Counted from the stretch's first letter, positions 22,009 through 35,099 are shown. The stretch is DNA of 64,000 bases from Sambucus nigra (GCA_949130495.1 OX422217.1:571178606-571242605); one strand, 5' to 3'. Notes: generated from the letters alone by a model not told the origin. Program-made: numbers and translations.

Positions 22009-23966
22009 TCATCCTTTAGATTTAGCAAGGGAGGAAGCATGTGCAAATAAATGAGAATCAAAAACCCTATTTTGCAAGGCAACCAAATCGGATTTCCTAA
22101 CCCAAATTAATGAAGAATGACTATCTTGGGGTGTTGGAACTTGAACTACCGTGGTTACTTTACTATGGGATTTTCTAGGAATTCGTTTAAGATCAAAACA
22201 AAATTTCCTAAGATGACCTTTTCGACCACAATGTGTACAAGCAAAAACATGTCGAAAAGATTTACCTAAGGAGTGATCTTTAAATGTATTCCTAGTAGAT
22301 TATCCTAAAACATTGTTCTTGGCTATATAAGTAGATTCATTACAAGTATTGAAGCCAAAACCACAAGTGTCATTTTTAATTTGGACCGTTCCTAACATTT
22401 TATCTAGTTTTTCCGAACGACACTCCAAATCAAATTTGACATTACTAGAATCTTTTAATTTATTTTCCAATTCTAAAATGTTAGATTCTAGTAAAACATT
22501 TCACTCTTCAAAAGCAAGAAGCTCCTTTTTCAAGGATTCCATTAAACCCCTAAGGCTATCTCTTTCGCCTTCTACATATTCTAGCTTCTCTTGAATAGTC
22601 CTCTCACGTGTCCTAAGGTCTTCTATTAAAGCATTTTCATCAACGGCCTTGACACTCTCTCTTAAACTAGCTTCTAACTTCAAATTAGCTCTTTTCAATT
22701 TAATAGATTCTTTATAAAGTTCTTGAAAAGCATTTTGAAGTTCAATCACATTAACCTCTTCTTCATTTTCACTCTCTCTTTCTTTTCCACTCTCACTATC
22801 ATCAAAAACAAGAGAATCGTAAACTATGACCTTGGAAGTGTCATGTGTTAACGTTTCATCAATGGATGAGTTCTCACTATCACTCACATTTCTAGCCATA
22901 AAAGCCACAAATTTTTTCTTAGTGGGGGAATCGGGCTTCTCTTCCTTATCACTATCACTAAGGGTCGCTTACCCTCTTTCCTTAGTTTAGTGGGGCACTC
23001 AAACGCCCTATGGCCATAACCTTCACAACCAAAACACTTATTAGACTCGTCCCTATCTAAATTTTCATTACTAGGTTTAGGGATCTTTTCGGCTTTAGGC
23101 ATCTTCTCCGCTTTAGAAATCTTCTCGTTCTTGTCATGCTTAGAAGATTCAAATTGCTTAAAATCATTCTTAAATTTATCTTTGTTAATTTTGAGAAATT
23201 TTCTAAATTTGGGAGCAAATAAAGCCATGTCTTCCGAGTCACTATCACTATCGCTCTCTACTACTTGTTTGACCTCTTTTCGGGCTTTTAAAGCAACGCC
23301 CTTTTCGATTTTCTTTTCAGTTTTAGAGGGAAACATATCCAGTTCATAGGTTTGTAAATCACCTACAAGCTCTTCTAATTTTGTAGAGGCTAAAGTGGGT
23401 AAAGAATTTAAAACGGTCACTTTTGGAATAAATCTATCGGGTGGGGACCTTAAAATTTTCTTTACAACACGGTCGTCAGGTATTTTTTCTCCCAAGTTAA
23501 AAGATGAATTAACAATATCATAAAGTCTAGCATAAAATTCATCAAAAGTCTCTTTTTCATTAATTTTTATAGTTTCAAATTGAGTGGTGAGGTTTTGGAG
23601 TTTCGAAGCTTTAATGACACTAGTTCCTTCATGAGTTAATTGTAAAATATCCCAAGCTTCTTTAGCGGTCTCACACGTCATAATGCGGCGGAATTCATCC
23701 GGTGTGACAGCGCTAAACAAGGCATTTAAACCTTGGGAATTAAAGTTAGCAAGTTTAAACTCATTTTCAGTCCATCTATCGGCGGGTTTGATAACACGTT
23801 CATTTTCAACTAAATAAGTTGGTGGGGACCACCCGTTAACAACATACATCGAAACTCTCTCGTCGATAGATTTTAGTGCCGATCTCATACGCGCTTTCCA
23901 ATACAAGTAGTTTGAACCATCGAATATAGGAAATTTTGAAAATGGGGAAAAATCCATTTTAGCCAA
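22009..23966 (-). pseudogene. Copia-2 Gag (frameshifted copy)
   Basis: Starts MAKMDFSPFSKFPIFDGSNY and follows the same plan as the intact Copia-3 Gag: UBN2-type domain, acidic-basic linker, knuckle CFGCEGYGHRAFEC (about 23030), coiled coil (22500-22800), second knuckle CTHCGRKGHLRKFC (about 22200-22245). Compared base by base with Copia-3, 19 bp are missing near 22967, shifting the frame just after GKRP. A TGA at about 22500 replaces the glutamine codon of GEQNVLL. Usual length would be about 650 residues. Confidence 0.9.
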
Positions 23967-24008
23967 AAATTATTTAAAAGATCGTTAATGAAATAATTTA
24001 TCGCTTTG

Positions 24009-24020
24009 GCTCTGATACCA
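24009..24020 (-). other. Copia-2 primer-binding site
   Basis: On the minus strand TGGTATCAGAGC, three bases internal to the 5' LTR; complement of initiator-Met tRNA. Confidence 0.93.
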
Positions 24021-24023
24021 AAC

Positions 24024-25641
24024 TGTAAAACCCCGGAGGCTAGATTTTCCCAATTAAAACTAAATTAATGATTTCCTTAGATGATGCGGAAGCGTTGAAT
24101 GATGGTTCAATAAAAACAACAAATTAATGAATATATACACTTAAACCAATTAATAAATCCAAGCCCTAGAATTTGCCTAAGTAAATATTAACAATATTCC
24201 GAATGTTAGGCCAAATCAATTTTAGCAAATGATTTGAATTAACTACACAATTACCCAATATTTAATTTAGTCCCAAATTAAATGAGTGTGATGATTTAAA
24301 CCGAATTTTATCTTGAATTATGCTAAGCATGCATTCTACGTTATTTAAGCAAGATAAAATAAACCAATCACACTACGCCGCGATGTACGAGGAAAAACCC
24401 AAGACGGGAAACAACCTCGGACGACCCTAGCCACAAATCCACTAGATACGGAATTACAATTACAAGACAGATAGACTTACAACGCACGACTCGATGCCTC
24501 TCAAGCCTGGACGCTTGTTCTTGTAGACACCTCTTCCTAGCGGATAACCTCGGAACACCACCGCGGTCTCGGAATCCACCGATAGGACTTTATATAGTCA
24601 CCGTCACCCGAGCATGGAGCCTTTCTCCGTGTGGGTAAATAATCATAAAAATACTTCTTCTTTCTTTGTGGGTGGTAGAAGCAAAACCCGAAACTTCTCT
24701 TCAATTCGGTGTAGAGAAACCGGTGCCAAACTCCAAGAAATTGATATGTATATAGGTGAACTTGGATAAACAATATTTGGGTGTAAACACTAGAGTGATG
24801 TATATGAATTTCTCTTTGAAAATTAACACTCAAAACATGAACATTTTCCTAAAACCATTTTGCTCTCAAAATCTCTCTAAGAGTTAAACTAGATTGGAAA
24901 AGTTGGAAAAAGTTGGTTTGGAAAATGTCATTCCCGCACATATTAAAGTCTGAAAAATTTGGTAAAAAACCAAGTGGGGAAGTGGGTGCAAAACTGCCAA
25001 GAAACTGCCAAAAACTGTTCCCGCCTGGCATCTCGTTCGAACGACATTTCGTTCGAACGAAATCTCGTTCGAACGAGACTTCTAACGATGTTCCAGTTTG
25101 AACTCGTTAGAATCTCGTTGGAAATCTCGTTAGAACGAACAATCTCGTTCGAGCGACATTTCGAACGACAGACCAGTATACTTTGGTGGGAACTCGTTGG
25201 CAGGTTCGTTCGAACTACATTTTCGTTCAAACGACAATCTCGTTCGAACGACTCTATCGAACGAAAAACCAGAAAGTTTGGAAAATTCGATTTTAGCCCA
25301 AAAAACTTTATAAACTTATTTTAAAGTTTTATTTAATTCTTTCTGAAAATTAAAACACAGTTTTTACAAAACCTAACACCCAATAAACTTTGTTCCAAGC
25401 TCCTATATATATAATATTTCATTCATACCTTGGGAGCATGGAACTATGGTTGATGACGTAGAAACGAGGCACACAAACCGGCACATTTGATGAAGCTTTA
25501 TACTCTTTGCCGCTACGTCTTCAACAAACACTTCATAGGCTTGAGAATATTACAATTAAATACTATCCTATGAATAAATGTTTTTGTCTGGAATTGAACC
25601 AAAACTATATATGGACTCAATTGGAAATTTGTGTCCTTACA
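24024..25641 (-). repeat. Copia-2 5' LTR
   Basis: 1618 bp; the copy from which transcription would start on the minus strand. It ends at the TSD ACATC (25642-25646). Confidence 0.95.
24939..25265 (-). promoter_or_regulatory. Copia-2 U3 palindrome array and TATA-like box
   Basis: Array of the perfect palindrome TCGTTCGAACGA and one- or two-base variants from 25031 to 25265. Reading downstream on the minus strand, a TATA-like CTTTAATATG lies at 24939-24950, about 80 bp away. Position in U3 suggests an enhancer; this is inference. Confidence 0.55.
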
Positions 25642-25646
25642 ACATC

Positions 25647-26330
25647 TGTATATGTCGCCAATGTCGGATTACCAATTAAGTGTTGCCTGATCCTCCAGGC
25701 TAAACCATCCATGAAGCTTGACTTTTTTCACTCCTCATCGCTCACCTCATTTGGAACAAAGTTTGCCAAACATGTGAACTCTTCCTCATAATCTTCCACT
25801 GACCGGTCACCCTGTACTAACTCACTAAACTTCTTCCTCATTTCGGCCTCTACCACTGGTGGGAAGTATTTACGGTCGAACCGCACCCATAACTCGAATA
25901 TCGTCATCAAATCCCTCTCCTTAACGGTGGTAACTGACTCCCACCACTGTAAGGCTTCCCCCGACAAACGAAATGTAGCAAGCATTTGTTTCTGTACATC
26001 GATACACTCCAGCATGTGCAAATGGCGCTGAGTATTCTTCTTGCAGTCCCAAGCCTCTACTACAACGGTACTACCCCAAAACTCGGGTGGGTGACTCTTA
26101 TGAAAGGTCTCCCTAACTCTCTGCTAAGACGGTGTCCCCACTGGAGCCTGAACTGCTGGTTCCATTGGAGGTGGTGCCTGGGGCTGAGGAAAATGGGTTT
26201 CCATATCCCTCATTACGGTCTCAACTGCTTGGGCCACTATCACGACCACCTGAGTACTGGAGATCAACTCGGGTGGGGGTGGAGTACTTGTCGCTCTTAA
26301 TGAGCCTCCGTTAACTCATCCCTAGACTCA
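25647..26330 (-). pseudogene. Gypsy-1 Gag, N-terminal part
   Basis: The Retrotrans_gag domain is clear: PPEFWGSTVVVEAW, MLATFRLSGEALQWWES, FDRKYFPPVVEAEMRKKF and SVEDYEEEFTCLANF. The linker before it is P- and Q-rich. Stops occur near 26125 (after VGTPS) and at about 25728 (after SDEE); a frameshift lies near 26270. No firm initiator ATG is identified. The frame continues into 18602 once Copia-2 and one TSD copy are set aside. Confidence 0.85.
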
Positions 26331-26538
26331 GCCCTCTTCGCTCTCTGTCTCTTCGGTGGAATCTGAAAATAGATCAAATCGTATAAGTACACAATTTATA
26401 CAAAGGTCTAATAGCAGAAATATGATAACAGAAAATCGAAAAATTAATCAATAGTCCTAAAAATAAGGCTCTATAAGAACCGAATGCGACGCTGAAACGT
26501 AGTAAGCCGCACAGATCCTAAGGACACTAGAACTTGAT

Positions 26539-26550
26539 GCTCTGATACCA
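26539..26550 (-). other. Gypsy-1 primer-binding site
   Basis: Minus-strand TGGTATCAGAGC two bases internal to the 5' LTR; initiator-Met type. The stretch from here to about 26331 is the 5' leader and shows nothing else. Confidence 0.92.
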
Positions 26551-26552
26551 TC

Positions 26553-29466
26553 TGTGATACCCCTCCTAATTAACTCTGGGTGATCAGTCCTAAATTAAAT
26601 TAGAATATGTTTCTCAGTTGATTCATTCTTAGCATCATTGTCGCCTTTTTAATTACTAACCATCTGAGTGAGAAAATGAAATTGGTGCCAAGTTTTCTTT
26701 CATTAATCTAATGAAAATAATCACGCGGAAAAAAATTAATTTAAACAATCACAATCAACTAAAATCAAGCATACACATCTAAATCACTGACCGAATAAAC
26801 CATCCGTTCAAAACCAAAAAAAGTAAAGACAAATAATGAATCTCAATAAATCTGACATAAGTTCTGAATAAACAGTGACCAACATGCTCGAGCAATTGAT
26901 AGGAAATATCTACACTAGAAATGAAAAGAACGAGGCGCCTATCAAACTCCCACAACATCCACATATGCTGCAACAATGGATCTCTAGAATGAGTCAAGCC
27001 TGGCGTCCCTGTGTCAAGACATCTAAAAGGGTTTTAAAAGTTTTTATAGCAAGGGTTAGTACCCAAAACATTTGGAAAACATTTAGCAAATGATTAACTT
27101 GCATTAATAAATATATATTCATGCTCTTCATGTTTTAGTTAGTGCTGCAATCCCTTGAGGACATCCTCATCCCTCCTCTAATGTGCACTACTAACGCCTT
27201 AATTAATATACCTAGTTATTAATGCCAGGAGTAGATAACTGATACAACCCCCTCCAACCACCCAACTCCAGCCGAGTATTCCATAATTATAATTTCTAAG
27301 TTATTATTACCACTAACTTAATTAATCAATTATAATTTCTAAGTTATTATTACCACTAACTTAATTAGTCATTCCCCTTTTTAAATTCAACTAACTTTCA
27401 CACCCCTTTATACATATAATACAATTCACGGCCTGTATTAATTAACCCGTATATAATTATTTACCTAATTATATTCGTATAGTTATATTACAACATTCAC
27501 AAATACGCTGAAATAATGATTAAAAGTGAACATCCTCCCAAGTAATAACTCACCTGATGTATATTCTCTAAACTACTATCCCACTAGGTATATTCACATA
27601 ACCTAGTTACCCCAAGTCAGAGTCGCTGACTAACTTGGTTAATACATAAATATTGGAGGCGGTCATATTCCTTCCCTGAAAGTGAGATGCCCATCACCCA
27701 TATAATGGACACTATGACCTGGGAATATACTCGCCCTACTCCTCGAGCTAGGGGATTCATCAACTACACGCAACTTCCCCCTACTGCACTAGAGTATATA
27801 CCATACTAATATCTAGCAACTGATATTAATGTACACACCATATATATACTATCGCACACCCTATGTATATATATAAATTAAAATCCCCCGGCTATACCGT
27901 GTACTAAGTCCATAACACAAGCCCCTACAATTTATCATGGGTTTATGGCCTACTTTGATTATTAATTAGTCTGCACATTAATTAATTAAATTGATTTGGG
28001 TGTCGCCCCACCCAATATATTCGGAATCGCTCTCGTGGCCCGAAAGAAAATTACACCCAAGTCTAAGTCCCCGACTCCAAAATATTATAGTTTTCACTCA
28101 AAATTAATTCAACGCTTTGGTATCACTCAACCATTATACCCGAAATCGTTCGCTCGATCCGTATTTAGTTATTTTGAAATATTCTTCCCAATATTTAATC
28201 ATAGTGTGTCACACATAAATTCCCTCCAATCCCAATTATTTTAGCCTCATAATTGATTTGATTGTATCTCCTATGCCTAGTTCTCATTAAAGAAGGTCTG
28301 GGAATAAGTTTTCAATTAATTTCCCCTTATATATATAAACTGGCCGAACTGCCAAAAATCCTTGACCATCGATCGATCGATCCCCAACCATCGATCGATC
28401 GATCGAACAAGTCTTCATCTTCCACATGTCTCTATTTCAGCCATGGACGAAAAACTCCAATTCCCAACTTCTTCTACAGTCTAACCCATGTCTTCTCATC
28501 AATCACATGCATCAAGAACCTCATAAGGAACCCTCATAATGTCCCTAACTTTGTTTAATTTTCATTTTAAACTGATTTGTTCTAAATTGGAAAAATTTGA
28601 GTTATTCATATCTCAGTCATAACACAAAATTACTAACTCTATTTCATTACAAATTCGTCTGGGTTTATTACAACTAAGGTAAATATCTGTTGAGAATCAT
28701 GTTACACTATAATTTCTTACACCAATTCTCATCTTGTGTTCCAATTATAAAAACCCCATTTTTGTACCCATTTATCCCCAAAATGAATTTTAGGTATTCA
28801 CATCACATAAATATGAATTGAAAACATAATTAAATACTACAACAAGTTAACTACTTGCCTTATGATTTTGTAGGGTCTGATTTGAAGTTTTGAATTCCAA
28901 GGTTGAAGATGAAATTCCCTCTTTTGGCTCTTACCTTTGTCTTCCAATTTTCCTTTAACTCCCTCTTAGGGTTTCCTCTCCCACTAAATGTTTTCTAAAC
29001 TTTTATCAGCCGTCCTTCTTTTCCTTATAATTAAGTAATTAGGCTTAATCCCCTTTTTTGCCTAATGGGCCAAGCCCAAGTGACCCAAATGCCCCCGTGT
29101 GGGTCCGTCTATGTCTAAAAATGTCCCGTGATGCGTTTACTACCCCCGGGTACACTTTTCTGACTATTTCGTCCCATCCGAACTCAACCGCACACTTAGA
29201 ATCGGCATCCGAGTTAATTTATAGAAATCCTTATCTTACAACCAAATTAGTCTATACCGACTCCTGGATGAGATAAGTGTGTACCCCATCACTAATACTC
29301 GAAATGACGTAAATACATTTTTACTATTCACTTAGTAATTAAATTTCCCTAAATATTAACTATTTACTCTTCGATTAATATTTAAATAAATATTATCATA
29401 ATTAATACAATTAAGACACACAAGTAATTTAAAATTTCCCGAATTAATAAAATACGGGGTGTTACA
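26553..29466 (-). repeat. Gypsy-1 5' LTR
   Basis: 2914 bp, begins TGTGATACCCC and ends GGGGTGTTACA in plus coordinates, followed by TSD CATAG. It is AT-rich and noncoding; small ORFs inside (27996-28558, 29058-29276) have no recognisable domain. It provides the full-length reference for the gutted 3' LTR. Confidence 0.93.
28328..28406 (-). promoter_or_regulatory. Gypsy-1 TATA box with ATCGATCG palindromes upstream
   Basis: Two blocks of alternating ATCGATCGATCGAT at 28368-28381 and 28390-28406, each self-complementary. On the minus strand a TATA box (GTTTATATATATAA) lies at 28328-28340, about 28 bp downstream. The arrangement parallels the palindrome-plus-TATA layout of the Copia LTRs. Confidence 0.5.
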
Positions 29467-29471
29467 CATAG

Positions 29472-30204
29472 TCAATAAAACTATCAACACTATGAACAAC
29501 CGTAAGTATGAACAATCCAAACCAACAAAAAACTATTAATTTTAGATCTACAAAAATATAAGAGACTGATAGGGATGCCTATAGGAATGTGTAAAACTTT
29601 AAAAGACTATATATAAGCCACACAAATCTATCAAAACAATAAGAAATTAAACCCACCAAATTAAAAATAAAATAATGAAAAGAGATCTCAACCAGGATGT
29701 TACCTTCGTATGAACGAGATTAGCGATATGTTATCTTCGTAGGGGTTTTACTACAAATTAATGATTTGTTATAAAAAAATTAGACCAAAAGGAGAGAAGA
29801 GGAAAAAATTCAAATTTTAGAGGAAAAAAACACTAGAAGCAGATAACCATTCATTTTGGCCAAATCGTTGGATTTTAGGGTTTTAAAAACCTTAATCTCA
29901 TTGAACATTGAGAGATAGGGAGAGGAAATGACATGCCCTACAACAAAACCCCAATTTTATTAGAGAGAGAGAGAGAGAGAGGGAGAGAGACTTTAGGGCT
30001 TTATGTGAACATATCTAAAATGGAGAGAAAGAAAAAAATCATCAACAGATCTGAAATGGTGAGTGAGTAATCATACATGCGTGAATAAATAGGGTAACCA
30101 TAAGTGATTGAACAAATACTACCTTCAATGGTGGTCTTTGTGTGATGGAAGCAGCGAGCCAACAACGGTGGTGTTGAGATATAAAAGTGAGAGGGGAAGG
30201 ATAG

Positions 30205-30263
<59 letters not shown>

Positions 30264-30494
30264 GTGGGTTTGGAACGAGAATCCAAGCCACAACCCTTTT
30301 ATCGGGAAACACACCCGCTCCTTATGAGAGAGAGACTATAATGTGTCAAATACTAATTATAGTGTATCAAAAGAGGGGGAATCCAAATTTGTAAAGGGTA
30401 AAATAAGTAGTGCAGAAAAACTCATAGAGATGACATCATCATTTAATCTTATGACATACATAAGATTCCTAACTTATTATATATATATATATAT
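29472..30494. other. Host DNA between Gypsy-1 and Copia-4
   Basis: AT-rich sequence, continuous with 1-1407 before Gypsy-1 inserted. It holds GA microsatellites (29964-29990, 30207-30256) and ends in a (TA)n run at 30478-30494, into which Copia-4 inserted. ORFs across the GA repeat are artefacts. No gene is supported. Confidence 0.6.
30207..30256. repeat. (GA)n microsatellite
   Basis: About 25 uninterrupted GA units; gives rise to spurious poly-SL open frames on the minus strand. Confidence 0.95.
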
Positions 30495-30840
30495 TGTAAG
30501 GATATTGTCCGTCACAATTTAGTATGTCGTATACTGCTACAAGTCGTCGTAGGATTGAGAATATTTCATCTACAAGAGACATATCCGAATTACAACAAGT
30601 CTTCAACATTCAAGCCCAACAAGGATGAATTTGGTAAAATATGTTTACATTTTACATAAAAATGTTGGGAAATTTTTGTGAAAGATAAAATATTTTTCTA
30701 TTTATGAAAAATGATTTTTATTTTAAAAATATTTTATCATAAATTTATTTTTAGATAAATTTTTCTGATCTCATGAACAGTTTTTAGTTTTGAGGTTTCC
30801 AATATATTTAAAAGACTGAAGCTTTCTAAGTTTCGTGTAT

Positions 30841-30952
30841 GATGTCGTTCGAACGACATCAAAAGAGATCGAATCTCGCTCAAACGACATCGTGTCGTTC
30901 GAAGAAGAGATGTTTTTATCTGACACATCACTGACTTTATTTTTAATATAAA
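30841..30952 (+). promoter_or_regulatory. Copia-4 U3 palindrome array and TATA-like box
   Basis: Bases 30841-30860 form a perfect 20-bp palindrome centred on TTCGAA (GATGTCGTTCGAACGACATC). Degenerate copies (CTCGCTCAAACGA, GTGTCGTTCGAAG) follow to 30904. A TATA-like TTTTAATATAAA is at 30941-30952. Confidence 0.55.
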
Positions 30953-31018
30953 TTGAGTGTCAGACTACTGAATTTCGTGTGGAGAAAAACTGTTTATCAC
31001 AGAATACATTTTTATACT

Positions 31019-33536
31019 TGTAATACCCCGTGATTTTAATGACTTTTAAAATGGGTTATATTTTAAATTAATGGATTAATTGGATTTTATTATAAATTAA
31101 TTCATTTGGGTTTTATCCGAACTGTGGATATTAAAATGAATGATTCTGTATATTACTGAAAGATATTTAGGTAATATATGAATGGGATGATATTAATATT
31201 GCTGTGAGTTATTAATTCAGTAATTTGAATTTTTAGTCGGATGCGGTATGGGACGTGTCGGGACTAAATTATGAAATTTAAAAAGGAAATTTATTCTCTA
31301 TCGAACTTATAGTCATTTTGACTGTGTCATTGCATCCGGAAGGGTTAAAATCGTCAGAAAAGTCTATTTGTATGTTAATTTTGAGTCTCGGGTCATTTGG
31401 AAATAAAAAGACAACCCAAAAGGGCATATTGGTCATTTTTACAAGGGGATGAATAGTGATTTCGGATTTTGTCCTATTATAAGTATTTGGAGATTAAGTA
31501 TATGTGGGTTCATTCATCTCTTCTACACAAAAATTGAAAGGTCATCTTCTAAGAGAAAGTGAAATGTTTCTTGGAAGAAGAAAAACTTACTTAGGAAGGA
31601 GGAGAACCAAAGGCCAAAGGTCACCACTACCAACCACCACCAGAAGTTGGTCGGAGAAGCGGAGAACCACCTGTGTTATTCAACTCCAAAGGATTAGATC
31701 TTCATTAGAGGCAAGTGTTTGATAATCGCAATCTAAGTTTGTATATTGTCCATGTTATAATAGTTGTAAAAGATGAGATTTTTCATGTTTTGAAGATGAA
31801 AAAATTAAGTTATAAATGGATTTATGGAAACTGAAAAGATATAGGAATCAAACTCATGTTGTAGGTTGTTAGTAATCCACGAAATAATCATGAATCTATT
31901 GAAGAAATTCTGGAAACCATTGTTGTGTTCTTGAAGATAGTATGTTGATGATTTTCTGGAAATAAGGATAGAAACATGCTTTTAATTCAATCTCTTGATG
32001 ATTTTAGGATGTTTAGATGACTAGAAATCATTTGTATATGTTGATATATCATGTAGTAAGGATTATAAGTCATTTGAATTGTTAATATGAGGGTTTGAAT
32101 GATAAAAAATGGCTAACCCCTTGTTGTAGAAATGCAGAAAAACTGGGTTGTTACCTGAGTGATTGGTCGATCGACCGCCTGCCTTCGATCGATCGACCTC
32201 CCCATAATTGTTAAATTTGTTTCTTTTTAATGCTGATTCTTATCCCAAACCTTTTGTAGATCTTTTGTGATTATTAATTGGATATTATGGGACTTAGAAA
32301 AGATTAGTGAGCCCTAGTTAAGATTTGAATTAATTTGATTCGTATTTAATTGATTAGAATGATGATAATTAAATTGAAGGAAATTTTGATTTCTATATTC
32401 ATTTGTTGGATTATAATTGGTTTGCTTGAGGATTAAGGATAGGTCCAGTAGTGGTGATTGAGTATAACACATGGGTAGCCTTAGGGTTACAATTTTAACA
32501 TCAAGGACTGAGTTTAAGCTCATTATTGATTGCATAAAGACTGAGTGGAGTACAAGCTCTTAGTAGGATGTCTCCTGGATAGAGATGCGAGTTCAGAACA
32601 CATTTTGTTGAAATAGGGGATGAGGTTATTCCGGTTGCGTATTTGAACTTGACGGACCTCCACGTCCGACAAAGTTAAGTAGTAGTGTATTGGAGGGGTT
32701 CCTTTTTTGGATTTTGCTTTGCGAGACGCTCCGCGCATGAACCTTAACGACGTCGAGAGTGAAGAGATGTTATAGGATGCGAGGATGTTGATTTTCTTGA
32801 TAAGTCATATAGTGTGAATGAAACACTACAGACTATGAGCCATGTGATGATGGTATTCAATCCTAGTTGATAGAAGATGTGTTTATAAGAGATTAGAAAC
32901 AATCGGTTTTAACCCTATTTAAGGGAGAGTTTAATTCGTAGTATTCGGGACATAAGATGAGGTGGACCGGTAGGATATTAGTGATTTCTTACTGAATATA
33001 ATGTTGAGGAAAACATGTTTAAACCTTGAGTAGTGAGTGAGACTCGAGAATAATTAAATTAGAGAAGTAAAGTCATAATATTGTAATACGTAGGATTTAA
33101 AGAGATATAATGCTACGTATGGGAATTATCTATTGGTAATGTGAGTACCTTGTTGATAGTATATTATAGGTATGATAATGCCTATTTGATTGATTGATGA
33201 TTATGTGTATGACATACCTAGCTTACTTGCTATCGACGGGAGGTTTGCACGTGAGGGCAGTCATATCTTGATGAATCCATGGGATCTTTGATTTGTCGCT
33301 CAAGAACATAGGTCTATGAAAGACTTAATGGGGAGTTGATAAGTCCACTGACTGTGGGTACGTAGGTAAGTGCGTGACCCATGGATACGAGAACTATGTT
33401 CGTCTCCAACTTGCATGTTGTTGTTTGTGGTTCGAGGAATCTTTACCGAACCTTTTGTCCCCTATTCGGCGACCAACGATGATGGGACATGATAGCAGAG
33501 TAATGCATTGCACCACAGCTATGACTCGGGGTGCTG

Positions 33537-33583
<47 letters not shown>

Positions 33584-34546
33584 GAATTAAATGGGTAAAG
33601 AGATATATGGTGCTTAAATCATCTACTGTGTGATAAATGTAGAAAATGGTGAATTGAGAAAGAAGAATTGAAATAAGTTAATGAATATTTATTAAAGAGC
33701 TTAATTCATATTAATGAGAAATGATTGATCTTAATGAGAAATGATTGATAAATGAATTATGTAAATGAATGATTATGTGACGTATGGTATGGGACATACG
33801 GGGTTATGATATGAGATGGAATCATAATATGTAAACTAGAAAAAAAGGAACCATTAACTAGGAGGTTAATAGGAAACGTTAAGTGTTCACTATAGAGGAG
33901 AGGTGAGAATAGCAAGTGAGAGTGGGATTCTAACATGTACATAATAAATGCTTTATTGCACTTGTTAAATACTTGTTGTTTTAAAAATTATTTTCACAAT
34001 CGGGCTCTGACCCGTTTCCTTGCATATTCTCTTTTCTATTGTATCTTCTATATCAGGTGTCCAGCAGCAGGGACGCCAACCTTAGTTGATTATGATGAGC
34101 TATGGAGCTATGGAGTATTTCTTAGACGCGTATTCATTTGATTAATAGTATTCTTTTAGTTAGGGCATGTCGCCCAAAGGAATTCAGTCATCTCTTTCCA
34201 TCCGAGTCAAATACTCTTGTAATCGTTTCATTTTAATACATTTATTATTGTTGGGATTACTATATTGGTTAATTATTTGGGAATGTTTATTCCAATTGCA
34301 TTTAAATTCTTTTGTGTTATCTATTTGGTTATTAGTGTTGTAGAATAATATGTGTAGTGTTATTTGTAAACTAACAATGGTTTTTGTTGAAATTAAAATT
34401 TGGAAAGTTTTTAACACCAGCTTAATTGGGTATTGGGTGAATTGTAAATGTTTTCGACAGTGATGCTAAGAATGAGCGAACTTTATATTCTATTTTAATT
34501 TGGTATGGGACTCGCCACCCGGTATTTAATTAGGCGGGGTGTTACA
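31019..34546. mobile_element. Solo LTR, Gypsy-type, 3.5 kb
   Basis: Begins TGTAATACCCCG and ends CGGGGTGTTACA, which are inverted copies of each other bar one base, and is flanked by perfect TSD ATACT (31014-31018, 34547-34551). No PBS, polypurine tract or coding domain is inside, so it is most simply a solo LTR left by LTR-LTR recombination. If transcribed on the plus strand, a TATA-like CTATTATAAG lies near 31473. It also holds CGATCG palindromes (about 32165-32200). Its length and ends resemble the Gypsy-1 LTR type but it is a different family. Confidence 0.85.
33541..33581. repeat. (AT)n microsatellite
   Basis: About 20 AT units inside the solo LTR. Confidence 0.95.
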
Positions 34547-35099
34547 ATACTATTCTCCAACCATTTGAGAGTTCATAACTTATGTTTTTAGAATTCACAA
34601 TCCTAATTTCTTTTATTTGAGTTGTTTTATGGTACCCAAAATATAGTTTTCTATTGTTCATACTTTGTGGGGAGATATCTACAACTGAGATCTGTGTCCT
34701 ATTATGGAGGGAGTCTCTGCGAAGTTTTAAGACTGCGTGTTTGGACCGCGAGTCCTTGTGGTATAGCTACATGTGAACCATTGTTAATTTCTATATGTTG
34801 CTTTGATGGTATGATGAAGACACCGTACATTAGACTTGTGGGAGATTATCAGGTTTTACATAAGTCAATGGTCTTATAAACTTGTCAAAGTTCTAGAAAT
34901 AAAAAGGTTTTGCCCTGAGGGGATTTTTCCTTAACTTTGTGTCGCATACTTTATTTATGATGGTTTGACACTAGCACCCACATTGCTATTTGAGTTTAAG
35001 GGCTGAATGGATTTTATTCATAAATTGACACTAATTAAATAAGTTTGTGATTGGAATTTTTGCAACTATTAAATCGGTATCGCACACGGTCTTTCAAAT

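Larger units (their letters stand above)
18608..25641 (-). mobile_element. Copia-2: non-autonomous, gag-only Copia-type element
   Basis: LTRs 18608-20241 and 24024-25641 (TG...CA), perfect TSD ACATC (18603-18607, 25642-25646), initiator-Met PBS at 24009-24020 and polypurine tract AAAGGGGGAGATT (minus strand) abutting the 3' LTR. The 3.8-kb interior holds Gag (22009-23966) and about 1.77 kb of AT-rich noncoding DNA. No protease, integrase or RT motif appears in any frame. It is closely related to Copia-3 and broken by a 19-bp deletion and a stop in gag. It inserted into the gag of Gypsy-1 in the same orientation. Confidence 0.92.
1408..29466 (-). mobile_element. Gypsy-1: chromodomain Ty3/Gypsy retrotransposon, nested and decayed
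   Basis: Full-length element on the minus strand. It begins TGTGACACCCC and ends GGGGTGTTACA in plus coordinates, and is flanked by a perfect 5-bp TSD, CATAG (1403-1407 and 29467-29471). Minus-strand order is 5' LTR 26553-29466, initiator-Met PBS 26539-26550, gag, protease, RT, RNase H, integrase, chromodomain, polypurine tract 6391-6405, 3' LTR 1408-6390. The terminal chromodomain and the order PR-RT-RH-IN place it among chromoviruses, most like the Tekay/Del group. Its span is inflated by three later insertions (CACTA, Copia-1, Copia-2). Several in-frame stops in pol make it inactive. Confidence 0.93.
30495..35096 (+). repeat. Copia-4 5' LTR with nested solo LTR
   Basis: Starts TGTAAGGATATTGTCC, ends CGGTCTTTCA just before the PBS. 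Removing the solo LTR and one TSD leaves about 1069 bp. It shares layout and short blocks (GAGGGGATTTTTCCT) with the Copia-1 LTR. Confidence 0.9.

Noticed and set aside
19617..25265. Heat-shock elements in the Copia LTR arrays
   Set aside because: The words have TTC and GAA directly adjacent (TTCGAA) without the two-base spacing of the nTTCnnGAAn heat-shock element.
24943..25324. ORFs of 95-121 residues with SFER/VRTR repeats, also at 19718, 36761 and 42039
   Set aside because: They are open because the TCGTTCGAACGA array lacks stops in several frames; located in the LTR U3 and disrupted between copies.
30001..30314. Overlapping 90-103 residue ORFs with poly-Ser-Leu
   Set aside because: Produced by the (GA)n microsatellite.
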